A stretch of 64,000 nt of DNA from JBAXXL01 sp037127915. Lineage in GTDB: Bacteria; Bacteroidota; Ignavibacteria; Kapaibacteriales; UBA2268. The DNA is taken from positions 1-64,000 of the forward strand of contig JBAXXL010000006.1 in the NCBI GenBank assembly GCA_037127915.1. The letters are read 5' to 3'. The translations under genes and the position numbers were made by a program. The notes below the pieces were generated by a model, which did no database searches, had not been told where the DNA came from, and was given only the letters and a program-made list of their open reading frames with translations. This document shows, one piece after another, positions 41,244 through 50,752 of the stretch (position 1 is the first letter of the stretch; the number at the start of each line of letters is the position of its first letter).

Positions 41244-41882
41244 ATGGAAATATCCATTAGAAACGAAAGCGAAAGTGATTTTAGAAAAGTAGAAGAATTA
41301 ACGCGCGAAGCATTTTGGAATTTGTATGTTCCGGGATGCGACGAACATTATCTTGTTAATATAATGCGAAATCATACGGATTTTATCAAGGAATTAGATT
41401 TTGTCGCCGAATATAAAGGTGAAATCATTGGCAATATAATGTACACAAAATCAACATTAACCAATGATACCAACGAGATAATCGATACTATTACATTTGG
41501 ACCGGTGAGCGTTTTGCCTAAATATCAGCGTCAAGGTGTAGGGTCTAAATTAATTCAACACTCTATAAAAATCGCATCTCAAAATGGGTACAAGGCAATA
41601 CTAATTTATGGCCATCCTCATAATTACTGCAAACACGGATTCAAAAGCTCGAAAGACTTAACGGTAAGTGATGTCGAGGGTAAATATCCTTTTGGGCTGT
41701 TAGCTCTTGAATTGGAAAAAGGAATCCTTGAAGGACACAACTGGAAATGCCTTATGAGCAATGTTTATGAAGCGGACAAAAGCAATTTTGAGGAATATGA
41801 TGCTACATTCGATTTCAAGGAAAAAGAATACAATTATACACAAGAAGAATTTTCAATTGCTGTAAGATCTTATTTGGTATAA
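41244..41882 (+). CDS. GNAT-family N-acetyltransferase
   Basis: A 212-residue GNAT enzyme. The acetyl-CoA-binding motif A is VLPKYQRQGVGSKLIQHSI near residues 90-108 (Q/RxxGxG/A), followed by AILIYGHPHNYCKHGF, which matches the 'GxPxYYxRFGF' segment of YhbS-like acetyltransferases. It probably acetylates a small molecule or protein amine in the cytoplasm; the substrate is unknown. The gene follows a region with no other ORF and lies 40 bases before the alpha/beta hydrolase. Confidence 0.85.
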   Translation: MEISIRNESESDFRKVEELTREAFWNLYVPGCDEHYLVNIMRNHTDFIKELDFVAEYKGEIIGNIMYTKSTLTNDTNEIIDTITFGPVSVLPKYQRQGVGSKLIQHSIKIASQNGYKAILIYGHPHNYCKHGFKSSKDLTVSDVEGKYPFGLLALELEKGILEGHNWKCLMSNVYEADKSNFEEYDATFDFKEKEYNYTQEEFSIAVRSYLV

Positions 41883-41922
41883 TTAGTTTTTTATTTATTT
41901 ATAAAAGATATGTAAAAAAATT

Positions 41923-43056
41923 ATGAATGCTTCTAATAAATCATTCTCTCGAAAGTTGGTACGTGCTATGTTATATTTAACTTCAATCTTTTTCGCTGTT
42001 ATTCTTATATTACTTGGTGTTTTATTGGCTAAAAGTTCCGGAAAACCAAAACCTTTCGTAGATAAAACCGGAAAACCCATCTCAGGCAGTATTTCGGAAA
42101 AAATATTTATAAATATCAACAGCGCAAAGCAAGGAATGTTTATTAAAGGCAAGGATAAAACAAAGCCTGTTTTGCTATTTTTACATGGCGGCCCGGGAAT
42201 GCCTGAATATGCTATAAGCCGGAAATATCATTTAGTCCTTGAGGATTGCTTCACGGTCTGTTGGTGGGAACAAAGAGGTGCAGGTTTATCCTATAGCCCC
42301 AGCTTAAAACCAGAATCATTAACCTTTGAGCAATTGATATCCGACGTAATTGAAGTAACGAATTATCTTCGTAAACGCTTTGGGAAGGAAAAGATTTATC
42401 TCATGGCGCACTCGGGTGGAAGTTTTTTTGGCATCCAAGCCGCGGCAAAAGCACCTGAACTCTACTACGCTTACATTGGTATGTCCCAAATTTCAAATCA
42501 GCTTGAATCCGAGAATTTGGCATACAATTATATGATAAAGCAGTTTACGAAACTTGGTGATAAAGCTATGTTGGCAAAATTCCAAAAATACACTATTAGC
42601 GAAATAAACACTCCTTCATATTATGTTATGCGCGATGCTCCTATGCACAAGCTGGGCATCGGTACAACGCATAAAATGAAATCTGTAATAAGCGGCGTCT
42701 TTTTGCCCGTAATGTTAAACAACGAATATACGCTCAGCGAAAAAATAAATATATGGCGCGGGAAAGCTTTTACTACCAAAACCGCAAACCTCTGGAATAA
42801 ACTGGTTGTAACAGATTTAACAAAAAAAGTAATCAAATTGGAAATACCTGTTTATTTTTTTGGTGGTATTTATGACTATACAACGTCTTATGTTTTAGCT
42901 AAGGATTATTTTGAGAAAATTCAAGCGCCAGTAAAGGGATTTTATTCTTTCGAAAATTCAGCACATGGTCCCCTATTTGAAGAATCGGAAAAGATGAAAC
43001 AAATTTTGCGGAAAGATGTGTTAAAGCACTTAAACAATCTTGCTGACGTTAAATAG
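41923..43056 (+). CDS. Membrane-anchored alpha/beta hydrolase, prolyl-aminopeptidase-like
   Basis: This 377-residue protein has one N-terminal membrane segment (residues about 12-32), so the hydrolase domain is likely anchored and periplasmic. The motif FLHGGPGMP near residue 88 is the oxyanion-hole HGGPG motif of proline iminopeptidase-like enzymes. The nucleophile Ser is in MAHSGGSFFG near 166, and the catalytic His is probably in SAHGPLFEE near 350. The reaction may be peptide or ester hydrolysis. No operon partner is obvious. Confidence 0.8.
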   Translation: MNASNKSFSRKLVRAMLYLTSIFFAVILILLGVLLAKSSGKPKPFVDKTGKPISGSISEKIFININSAKQGMFIKGKDKTKPVLLFLHGGPGMPEYAISRKYHLVLEDCFTVCWWEQRGAGLSYSPSLKPESLTFEQLISDVIEVTNYLRKRFGKEKIYLMAHSGGSFFGIQAAAKAPELYYAYIGMSQISNQLESENLAYNYMIKQFTKLGDKAMLAKFQKYTISEINTPSYYVMRDAPMHKLGIGTTHKMKSVISGVFLPVMLNNEYTLSEKINIWRGKAFTTKTANLWNKLVVTDLTKKVIKLEIPVYFFGGIYDYTTSYVLAKDYFEKIQAPVKGFYSFENSAHGPLFEESEKMKQILRKDVLKHLNNLADVK

Positions 43057-43134
43057 TATAAATAATTTCCGTATATTTGAATTATAATTAGTGCGTTTCG
43101 GAAAAACGAGTAGGAATTTATTAAGGAAAATTAT

Positions 43135-43317
43135 ATGAAAAAATTACCAATTTATGATATGATATTTGTTGTTGTTGCGGCATTAATCATTATCTTAATA
43201 CACCAATTTGGTTGGTCTGAAATTCTATCAACATATTCTGTTGTCTTTGTACTAATAGCATACTTTTGTGGAAAGTACATCAGAGGCGTTGAATTAAAGA
43301 AAAAGAGCAAGGAATAA
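43135..43317 (+). CDS. Small membrane protein (60 residues)
   Basis: A 60-residue frame with two hydrophobic stretches (IYDMIFVVVAALIIILI and YSVVFVLIAYFCGKYI) and a Lys-rich tail, consistent with a hairpin membrane protein. TATATTTG at 43072-43079 is a plausible -7 element. I do not recognise it. Downstream, 43318-43501 holds the gtaggg palindrome (inverted) and a GTCATTCC hairpin. Confidence 0.5.
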   Translation: MKKLPIYDMIFVVVAALIIILIHQFGWSEILSTYSVVFVLIAYFCGKYIRGVELKKKSKE

Positions 43318-43387
43318 ACTGCCCTTAGATTTTTTGAGAATTCTGCCGTACAACTTGGCTTCGTTCAGAGTGAACGGTAAAAAAAGA

Positions 43388-43410
43388 GGGCGTATTCAAT
43401 ACGCCCCTAC
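43388..43410. repeat. Dispersed palindrome, gtaggg family, inverted copy
   Basis: gggcgtattcaatacgcccctac; differs from the 7954 copy mainly in the loop. Confidence 0.6.
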
Positions 43411-43431
43411 TATAATTCATTTATTATCAAT

Positions 43432-43456
43432 AGATTCCTGCCTTCGCAGGAATGAC
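43432..43456. repeat. GTCATTCC hairpin repeat (inverted copy)
   Basis: gattcctgc-cttc-gcaggaatgac: the stem is cctgc/gcagg instead of cccgc/gcggg, so a C-G pair has become T-A with pairing kept. Confidence 0.7.
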
Positions 43457-43501
43457 GATAATTCTTCTTCACATTAACAATTGACAATTATCAATTAACC
43501 A

Positions 43502-46204
43502 TTATAGTATCGCTTCAAGCTCCATTTCACTTTGCATTAATACCGCGCGAGATTTGGAACCCTCGAACCGTCCAACAACGCCCGCCTTTTCTAATTGGTC
43601 TATCATTCGTCCTGCACGCGCATAACCAACCTTTAAACGTCTCTGAATCAACGAAACCGAACCTTGCTGGTGATATATGATTAATCTTGCCGCCTCTTCA
43701 AATAAGGCATCCCTGTCGTCTTTTGAGTATTCCTCCGATTCACCGCTTTGTTCTTCATTTAAACTTGGAAGCATATACGGTTTAGAGTAGCCTTTCTGAT
43801 TGCCTATATATTGGGTAATGTTCTCAACTTCTTCAGTTGAAATATAAGCATTTTGAATACGTATAGGAGCTTCGACACCTTGCGGCAAGCAAAGCATATC
43901 CCCCTTACCCAAAAGTTTTTCAGCACCCTGGGTATCTAAAATCGTACGTGAATCGATTTTGGAACTGACGGAAAATGCTATACGGGCAGGGAAATTGGAT
44001 TTTATCAAACCTGTAATAACGTCCACAGATGGTCGTTGAGTTGCAATCACCAGATGGATACCCACAGCACGTGACATTTGAGCCAATCTGGTAATCGGTC
44101 CTTCTATTTCTTTAGAAGCGGTCATCATTAAATCGGCCAACTCATCAATAATAACAACTATATACGGCATAGGTCTATGAATCATATAAGTATTATCGAG
44201 CAAACCGCTCCGAGCGCGTGAATTATAATCCTGAATATTTCTTATTCTAACATCGCCCATAATATCGTAGCGTCTCTCCATCTCCAACACAGTTGATTTC
44301 AGTATAGCTATCGCATCTTCCGGTTTCGTAATTATCGCTGAATCTATATCGGGAGAAGATGCAATATAATGCCTTGCCAATTCCGCATAATGGGGCATTT
44401 CCACTTTCTTCGGGTCAATAATAACGAATTTCAATTCACTCGGATGCATTTTGTAAAGCAATGAGCAAATAATTGTGTTCATACCTATTGATTTACCTGA
44501 ACCCGTTGCACCTGCGATTAATAAATGCGGTAAATCGGCTAAATCCGCGATAAATATTTCACCCGAAATTGTTCTTCCCAAAGCTAATGGTAAAATAGCT
44601 TTGGTAGTTGCAAATTTTGCGGAATTAATAACATCGTGAAATCGTACCATCGCCCGCTTCAAGTTAGGAATTTCTATGCCAATAGTACCTTTACCCGGGA
44701 TTGGGGCTATTATACGGACACCTTTAGCTTTAAGAGCCATCGCTAAGTCGTCACCATATTTTGCAATACTGCTGACTTTAATACCTGGTGCTATTTCAAA
44801 CTCATATTGTGTTACAACCGGACCGGTCGTCGCTGAAATATTATCTATGTATATCTTAAATGTTTCAAATTTTTCTTGAAGAATCTTAGTATTTGCCTTT
44901 ATTTCTGAGTCTTCAACTTTAACAATATCCTTTTGTCTATCTAAGAGTTCAAATGTTGGGGGGTAAAAATCAATTTCTTCATCGTGAATAGCCGTTCCTA
45001 ACGGTTCATTATATTCTTGTTCCTCTTCAGCATCTTCCACCGTAACAATTAATGGTTTTCGCTCACGAGGTATTTCGTCCAGTACTATTTCACTTGATAA
45101 TGCTTCGGTTGCTTCAATAACTGGAACAGCTTTCGCTACGGCAATAGCTTCAATAGCTTTTCCTGGAGTTGGAATTGGAGTACCTACAACAAATCCGGCA
45201 TTGGCACCGGGTTTAGCGGATTTTAATATAGGATTGTCAAAAGAAGAAACAACATCTTCATCCGAATCGGGGTTTAATTCGAAATCATAAGAGTCATCAT
45301 ATTTTTTAATTACTACTTCTTTGATTGGCTCTTTGAATGGTTCTCTCGGTTTTTCGGCTTTAACAATTTCGTCAAAAGCGGTTTTAGAAACCATATCATC
45401 TATCTTATTAATAATTATTTCTTTTTCAGGTTCTACCGCTTTTTTAGCTATAACCGGTTCGGGAATTTCAGTTACCGCATCGGCTTTTTTATCTGTTTTT
45501 ATCAACTCATTGAGATTGCTTCCTGCATCCTCCATTGATTTGCCGACGGTTTTGAAGAAATTATCAAAACTGAAATCGGTTCCCAATATTACACTTCCGG
45601 CAAGTAATGCTAAAAATAACATTGCCGCGCCGAGTGGTTTTATCAGCATTGATGCTTGCTGTGATAGGAAAAATCCAATAGCTCCACTGAATTCATCAGG
45701 TATTTTTGCTCCCCAACCGAAATGCTGTAGTGTACCCATCAAAGAAGCAAACAAAATACCAGAAACTATATAAAATATTGAATAGCGAATTAAAGTTTTA
45801 GGATATTCATAACCCCAATAAAGTATTCTTCCCCAAAGAAAAATAAATAATGGTAGTAATAGAATTGCAAAACCAATTGTGTTTTTGTAGAGCAAATAAG
45901 CGATTGCCGAACCTACAGGACCAAGCCAGTTGCGTACATTATCCGCTTTGCCCATCAAATATTCGTCACCACGTAGTAATCCGAAGTAATCTGCCAACTT
46001 GAATTGTGCGAGTGATTCGTCCAACCTGCTGTAGGAAAGCAATGCTAAAAGTATTAAAAACGCTGAAATGCATAGCATTACTGCAATAACTTTGTATTGT
46101 TTATCATAACTGCGCTTTTGTACTTTCTTCGCAGTAGGTTTCTTTGTTTGTGAAGATGCAGTTTTTTTTCGCTTGATTATAATATCGTCATCAAACTCTG
46201 CCAT
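43502..46204 (-). CDS. ftsK: DNA translocase FtsK/SpoIIIE
   Basis: A 900-residue translocase from ATG 46204; the longer frame to 46243 adds an unconvincing start. Four membrane segments lie in the first 210 residues. An acidic/Pro/Ala linker follows to about 440, and then the alpha/beta RecA-like motor with GATGSGKSIGMN, IIDPKKVEM and the Walker B VVIIDELADLMM. The C-terminal gamma winged helix (SLIQRRLKVGYARAGRMIDQ) reads KOPS-type DNA sites. It anchors at the septum and pumps chromosome termini during division. TATATTTG lies on the minus strand at 46248-46241. Confidence 0.95.
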   Translation of the reverse strand: MAEFDDDIIIKRKKTASSQTKKPTAKKVQKRSYDKQYKVIAVMLCISAFLILLALLSYSRLDESLAQFKLADYFGLLRGDEYLMGKADNVRNWLGPVGSAIAYLLYKNTIGFAILLLPLFIFLWGRILYWGYEYPKTLIRYSIFYIVSGILFASLMGTLQHFGWGAKIPDEFSGAIGFFLSQQASMLIKPLGAAMLFLALLAGSVILGTDFSFDNFFKTVGKSMEDAGSNLNELIKTDKKADAVTEIPEPVIAKKAVEPEKEIIINKIDDMVSKTAFDEIVKAEKPREPFKEPIKEVVIKKYDDSYDFELNPDSDEDVVSSFDNPILKSAKPGANAGFVVGTPIPTPGKAIEAIAVAKAVPVIEATEALSSEIVLDEIPRERKPLIVTVEDAEEEQEYNEPLGTAIHDEEIDFYPPTFELLDRQKDIVKVEDSEIKANTKILQEKFETFKIYIDNISATTGPVVTQYEFEIAPGIKVSSIAKYGDDLAMALKAKGVRIIAPIPGKGTIGIEIPNLKRAMVRFHDVINSAKFATTKAILPLALGRTISGEIFIADLADLPHLLIAGATGSGKSIGMNTIICSLLYKMHPSELKFVIIDPKKVEMPHYAELARHYIASSPDIDSAIITKPEDAIAILKSTVLEMERRYDIMGDVRIRNIQDYNSRARSGLLDNTYMIHRPMPYIVVIIDELADLMMTASKEIEGPITRLAQMSRAVGIHLVIATQRPSVDVITGLIKSNFPARIAFSVSSKIDSRTILDTQGAEKLLGKGDMLCLPQGVEAPIRIQNAYISTEEVENITQYIGNQKGYSKPYMLPSLNEEQSGESEEYSKDDRDALFEEAARLIIYHQQGSVSLIQRRLKVGYARAGRMIDQLEKAGVVGRFEGSKSRAVLMQSEMELEAIL

Positions 46205-46483
46205 TTTAATACCCCCGTAGAAAATGCCGCTTAAAAAAAGCAAATATAATATTATTTTTTTATTTATAATAATATGGTATTAATAAAAAATCAGCAAACG
46301 ATTGGAAAATATTATTTTTTTTATGCGTCGAAATATATTTTTACGGAAAAAAGGCTGAAAATGAATAGAAAACTGCCTTTTTTTGTAATTTTGTATAATG
46401 TAAAAAATAAATCAAATTTAATTAATCTGAAAACGTGTTTATTGCTTTACAGGCGGAAGTTTTTTTAACCAATTAGTAAAATT

Positions 46484-47422
46484 ATGTTTCTTGGTATTGA
46501 TGTTGGCGGCACAAATTTAAAAATCGGACTTTTCGATAGCAATATTACATTGCTCGATAAACGGCAGGAATTTACACCTTCCGATTTTGAACCTTCTTAT
46601 CTAATTCGAAGATTAGTGCTATTGATTAATGAACAAATCATCAAGCACGAAGATATTCAAGCAATTGGAATTGGTTTCCCGGGAGTGATAACAAAAAAAG
46701 GTGAAGTTTTGATTTCACCAAACTTACCACAATGGAAAGATGTTCCACTTCTCGAAGAATTAAGGCATTATGTTAAATATCCAATATATTTGGAAAATGA
46801 TGCAAAAACAGCCGCTATTGCAGAGATGACAGTAGGAAATGGAAAAGATTTTAACAATTTCATATACATTACTTTAGGAACCGGTATCGGCGGTGCGGTC
46901 ATAATAAATAGCGTAATTTATAGAGGCGCAACCTGAAACGCTGGTGAAATCGGTCACGTGATAATTAATGCTTTTGAAAAAAATCCCGATAGATTGGCTT
47001 TCCGCACAGGTGTTTTGTAATATTACGCCGGTCGTGAAGCAATAATTGAACGAGCCAAAAAGAAATTGCTAAATACTAATCAATTTGAATTTGACGTTGC
47101 TGAAATAAGTACTTTAGCAAATATGGGCGACGATGTGGCGAAAGAAATTATTCGCGAAACAGGATATCTGATAGGTATTGGTTTGGTTTCCGCAGTGAAT
47201 CTCTTCGATATACCCAATATTATAATCGGTGGTGGTATATCGAAATCCGATATTCTTATCAATGAAATCACAGCTACTGTCAAGAAAAGAGCATTACCGC
47301 ACATATCAGCAAAATTGATTGTAAAAAAAGCCTTCTTTTCGGGCAATACCGGATTATATGGAGCGGCTTTGCTCGCAAAGTATAACTTTGAAAAAAACAG
47401 AAATCCAAATACATTATCATAA
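46484..47422 (+). pseudogene. ROK-family sugar kinase with two in-frame stops
   Basis: The frame from ATG 46484 reads through as one ROK kinase of about 312 codons except for TGA at 46934-46936 and TAA at 47018-47020; there is no frameshift. The ATP-binding motif GIDVGGTNLKIGLFD is at the start, and ENDAKTAAIAE and LGTGIGGAVI follow. NAGEIGHV lies right after the first stop, and IPNIIIGGGISKSD near the end. The usual CxCGxxGCxE zinc motif is not present between the stops. Replacing each stop's T with G (GGA, GAA) gives a sensible GNAGEIGH and VLEYYAGREA. It is either a recent pseudogene or contains sequencing errors. Confidence 0.85.
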
Positions 47423-47501
47423 CAAACCGACGAATGTATTTAAGAATAATAAATGATATTATAGAAATCAAAGCATAGGAAATACTAGATTAATTATTAT
47501 T

Positions 47502-49289
47502 ATGAAAGAAATTAATATCGAAAATGTCCTTCGCGAGAAGATGCCCAAACTCTTCACAAATTATCCAAAATTCATTTCACAATGTGTAGTTGGTTTTCTA
47601 AAATGGGCTTTCCACCTGAATTCAATCAACAAACACCTTGCACAAAACGAAAACGTGTACGGAATAGATTTTGTTTACAATACGTTCAAATTCATTGGCT
47701 TCAATTATAAAGTAGATCAGGCAGATTTAGAAAGAATCCCTAAAACCGGCCGCTTATTAATCGCATCAAACCACCCGTTGGGCGGAATGGACGGCTTGGC
47801 ACTAATTGCCGCTGTTTACGGAGTTCGCAAAGATGTCCGGATATTAGCTAACGATGTTCTAATGAATCTTACAAATATAGAGAATTTGTTCCTACCCGTT
47901 AATATATTCTTCACGTCCGCAATTCGTAGTAATTTGAATAGCATCAAGCAAGCCTTGGAAAACGAAGAAGCATTGATATTCTTCCCCGCCGCTAAGGTTT
48001 CGCGTCTAAGTTTTAAAGGAATTAAGGATGTTATCTGGAATAAAGGCATCGTTCGATTCGCTCAGAAATATAATTCTCCAATTTTACCTGTATATTTGAA
48101 AGCAAAAAATAGCACACTCTTTTATATTTTATCTTCGATTTTTGACAGTGTTGGAACTTTTCTGCTTCCACACGAGGCAATGAACAAGCGCGGAAAAGTA
48201 TTAAACATTACAATAGGTAAAGTGATTGATGTAAAAGTATTTAATTCATTACAAATAGCCGCTCAAACATTAACTGATAGATTGCGGGACCATATTTATT
48301 CATTAAAGAAAAATCCCAATGCAATCTATAACCCTAAGGATTTAATAATCAATGAAGTTAATCCACTCCTGATAAAAAAGGAACTCTTTAGCAAGGCTAC
48401 TTTATTGGGAAGTACAAAGAACAACGAATATGTATTTTCAGCAAAGTTTTCGGATTGCCCAAATGTAATAATGGAAATTTCTCGTTTACGGGAAATTACT
48501 TTTCGCTCGGTTGGTGAAGGCACAGGAAAATCGGCTGATACCGATGAATACGATAAATATTACGACCACATCGTATTATGGAATAATAGCAATAAAGATA
48601 TCGTCGGTTCATATAGATTGGGCAACACTAAGAAAATCGTTGAAGAATTCGGCAGTAAAGGGTTATATAATGCACAGCAGTTTACCTTTCAAGATAGTTT
48701 CAAAACAATTACCGACAAATCAATTGAAGTCGGCAGAAGTTTCATTCAAAAAAAATATTGGAAATCCAACGCTTTAGATTATTTATGGAATGGTATAGGA
48801 CTATATATAAAGCACCAAAACAACATTCGCTATTTATGGGGCGGTGTTAGTATTACCGATTCATTTAATACCTTTGCTAAAAGCCTTATAGTACGCTATT
48901 ACCAAAAATGGTATAAAGGTACTGAAGAATATGCCAAACCGAAAAATAATTTTGCATTAGCTCCCGAAGTTCAAAATGAAATAGATGGTATATTGACCGG
49001 ACAAGATCATCTGCAAGATTACAAATTATTGAAGAAAGCACTTCATAATATTGGTTTATCGGTACCGGTGTTATACCGTAAATATTCTGAAATGACAAAC
49101 TACGGTGGTACAAAAATATACGAATTTTCGGTTAACAAAACATTCAACTCAGCTATAGACAGCTTAATAGTGATTGACTTAGATCAAATAAGGAATGATT
49201 ACAAAGAGAGATATTTTGGTTCTAAAGGTTATGTAAAAGAAAACCCATCCAAAATGTGGTCAACTTTAAGAGATAAATTGAAAAAATAA
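47502..49289 (+). CDS. olsF: Bifunctional ornithine-lipid synthase OlsF-like (PlsC + OlsB-type acyltransferases)
   Basis: A 595-residue fusion. The N-terminal part (about 70-260) is a PlsC/LPLAT acyltransferase with the HxxxxD motif NHPLGGMDGL near 87 and FFPAAKVSR near 163. The C-terminal part (about 320-480) matches the GNAT-like OlsB/hemolysin family: FRSVGEGTGKSADTDEYDKY, HIVLWNN and IVGSYRLG, followed by IEVGRSFIQKKYW. OlsF proteins carry both acylation steps that turn ornithine into ornithine lipid, and occur in Bacteroidota. It would act at the inner membrane face. I cannot exclude acylation of a different amino acid (glycine or lysine). Confidence 0.78.
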   Translation: MKEINIENVLREKMPKLFTNYPKFISQCVVGFLKWAFHLNSINKHLAQNENVYGIDFVYNTFKFIGFNYKVDQADLERIPKTGRLLIASNHPLGGMDGLALIAAVYGVRKDVRILANDVLMNLTNIENLFLPVNIFFTSAIRSNLNSIKQALENEEALIFFPAAKVSRLSFKGIKDVIWNKGIVRFAQKYNSPILPVYLKAKNSTLFYILSSIFDSVGTFLLPHEAMNKRGKVLNITIGKVIDVKVFNSLQIAAQTLTDRLRDHIYSLKKNPNAIYNPKDLIINEVNPLLIKKELFSKATLLGSTKNNEYVFSAKFSDCPNVIMEISRLREITFRSVGEGTGKSADTDEYDKYYDHIVLWNNSNKDIVGSYRLGNTKKIVEEFGSKGLYNAQQFTFQDSFKTITDKSIEVGRSFIQKKYWKSNALDYLWNGIGLYIKHQNNIRYLWGGVSITDSFNTFAKSLIVRYYQKWYKGTEEYAKPKNNFALAPEVQNEIDGILTGQDHLQDYKLLKKALHNIGLSVPVLYRKYSEMTNYGGTKIYEFSVNKTFNSAIDSLIVIDLDQIRNDYKERYFGSKGYVKENPSKMWSTLRDKLKK

Positions 49290-49339
49290 AAGTTTTTTTG
49301 TAATTTTGAAAATTGAATTAGTAATAGATTAAAATTGTT

Positions 49340-49414
49340 CGGGGTGTAGCGCAGCCCGGCTAGCGCACCTGGTTCGGGATCAGGGGGTCGTAGGTTCAAA
49401 TCCTATCACCCCGA
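49340..49414 (+). tRNA. tRNA-Pro (anticodon CGG)
   Basis: A 75-base cloverleaf: acceptor cggggtg/caccccg with discriminator A, anticodon stem-loop cctgg-ttCGGga-tcagg (one G-T pair), T-arm taggttcaaatccta. CCA is not encoded (CAG follows the discriminator). TAATTTTG at 49311-49318 fits a -7 box for a start just upstream of the tRNA. Confidence 0.95.
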
Positions 49415-49426
49415 CAGAACATACTC

Positions 49427-49470
49427 AAAACGCATCAACCCTATGCTTAAGCATGGGGTTGATGCGTTTT
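49427..49470 (+). terminator. Long terminator hairpin of tRNA-Pro(CGG)
   Basis: aaaacgcatcaaccctatgc / gcatggggttgatgcgtttt pairs over 20 bp with one T-G wobble and a four-base loop (ttaa). Its core (ccctatgcttaagcatgggg) resembles the palindrome at 55155, so it too belongs to a dispersed family. Confidence 0.85.
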
Positions 49471-49488
49471 ATATACACAAAACTTTTT

Positions 49489-50646
49489 CTACTCAACAAT
49501 TAAAGAATTAGTTTCTTTATTAATCTCAATTACATATTTTCCAGCGGAAAGCATTGTAATATCAAGCTGTATTTGAGTTTCTCCATATTGTATTGGGTGA
49601 ATCAAGCATATCCTGCCTGTAATATCTATCACTCTTAAATCAGCCTCTTCTGGTGATATTCTTTCGATTAACACGGTATTATTTGCCGGATTCGGAAAAA
49701 CCTTAAATGAGTTTGATTGGTTCTCATTTATGCTGTTAGAGCAATCTTCCGAAAATTTAGTCCATTCGTCAATATCTTTCCAATTTTCTTTTGAATATGT
49801 CGGATCGTCAACAGTGATACACTTCAGATTTGAATTTCCATAAATTTTAAATTTAGTAATGGATTTGTTATTTCCGTTTCGTACATTAACTGCTTCCAAT
49901 TGATTGTCGTTTGCTACAAGTCTTACAAAACTGGGTGAATTTGAAAGGTCTATTTTTTTTAGTTGATTATTATCGCAGGTTAATCCTGTAAAATATTTTA
50001 AATTTGATAAATCCAACTCTGTTAATTTATTGAAAGAACATATAATACCATCCAATTTTGTACAATCAGTTATATTTAATTCTTTAAGATTTCCTTTTGT
50101 ACTAATAATTGTTTGTAAATTGCTACAGCCTTTTAAATTTATTTCTTCCATTGGATTATTTAAGCAATTTATTCTATTAATTTTAGAACAATTTTCCGCA
50201 TTCAATAATTTGATTTTAGAATCATTGCATTTAATTGTTAATAAATTTTTACAACCTGAAGCATTTAATACTTCTAAATTCCAATCATCAAAAAAATCAA
50301 TTTGTTCCAGATTTACCATTCCCGATACGTCAATTTCATTTATTAATACGTTTCGCTCCATCAGGAGTTTTTTTATATTGATAAATTCTTTGATACCCGT
50401 TAAATCTGTTATACTATCCGTACTCTCACCAGATATTCTTAACCATTCTGTATAAGCCGCGGCTTCGGAATACTGAATTTCTCCATCTTTATTCAAATCT
50501 ACAGGTTGATAGCCTTCATAGTACATGTTCACCAAAAAATTTTTAAAGTAAGGGTCGGGGATATAGACAATATCATCCGCTTCTGCGGCTAATTTAGTCG
50601 CAAGAACTAAAAATGTTGCTACTAAAGCAACTAACAATCTTCTCAT
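49489..50646 (-). CDS. Leucine-rich-repeat exported protein with T9SS tail
   Basis: A 385-residue exported protein with a signal peptide ending KLAAEA. After an EF-hand-like acidic loop (VDLNKDGEIQYSEA near 52-65), about nine LRR units follow from 75 to 270, with the pattern L..L..S....L..I.C..N.L. They resemble the internalin-like LRR proteins of Bacteroidota. Residues about 310-385 form a T9SS sorting tail (FPNPANNTVLIERI ... GKYVIEINKE). A surface adhesion or binding role is likely by family; the ligand is unknown. Confidence 0.82.
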   Translation of the reverse strand: MRRLLVALVATFLVLATKLAAEADDIVYIPDPYFKNFLVNMYYEGYQPVDLNKDGEIQYSEAAAYTEWLRISGESTDSITDLTGIKEFINIKKLLMERNVLINEIDVSGMVNLEQIDFFDDWNLEVLNASGCKNLLTIKCNDSKIKLLNAENCSKINRINCLNNPMEEINLKGCSNLQTIISTKGNLKELNITDCTKLDGIICSFNKLTELDLSNLKYFTGLTCDNNQLKKIDLSNSPSFVRLVANDNQLEAVNVRNGNNKSITKFKIYGNSNLKCITVDDPTYSKENWKDIDEWTKFSEDCSNSINENQSNSFKVFPNPANNTVLIERISPEEADLRVIDITGRICLIHPIQYGETQIQLDITMLSAGKYVIEINKETNSLIVE

Positions 50647-50752
50647 AATAAACTCTCTCGAAACAATTTAATCATTTATAAATCATTGTAAATGCAAATT
50701 AAGATGAATTTACATTGTAAACAAATTTGAAGAGAATAATCAGTTAAAATAT

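Noticed and set aside
46274..46468. 64-codon plus-strand frame upstream of the ROK gene
   Set aside because: Very AT-rich composition, Lys/Asn/Tyr/Phe-biased, no ribosome-binding site, and it covers the putative promoter region.
46934..47020. Stop-codon reassignment or selenocysteine at the ROK TGA
   Set aside because: A second stop (TAA) follows in the same frame, TGA terminates other intact genes, and no SECIS-like hairpin is evident after the TGA.
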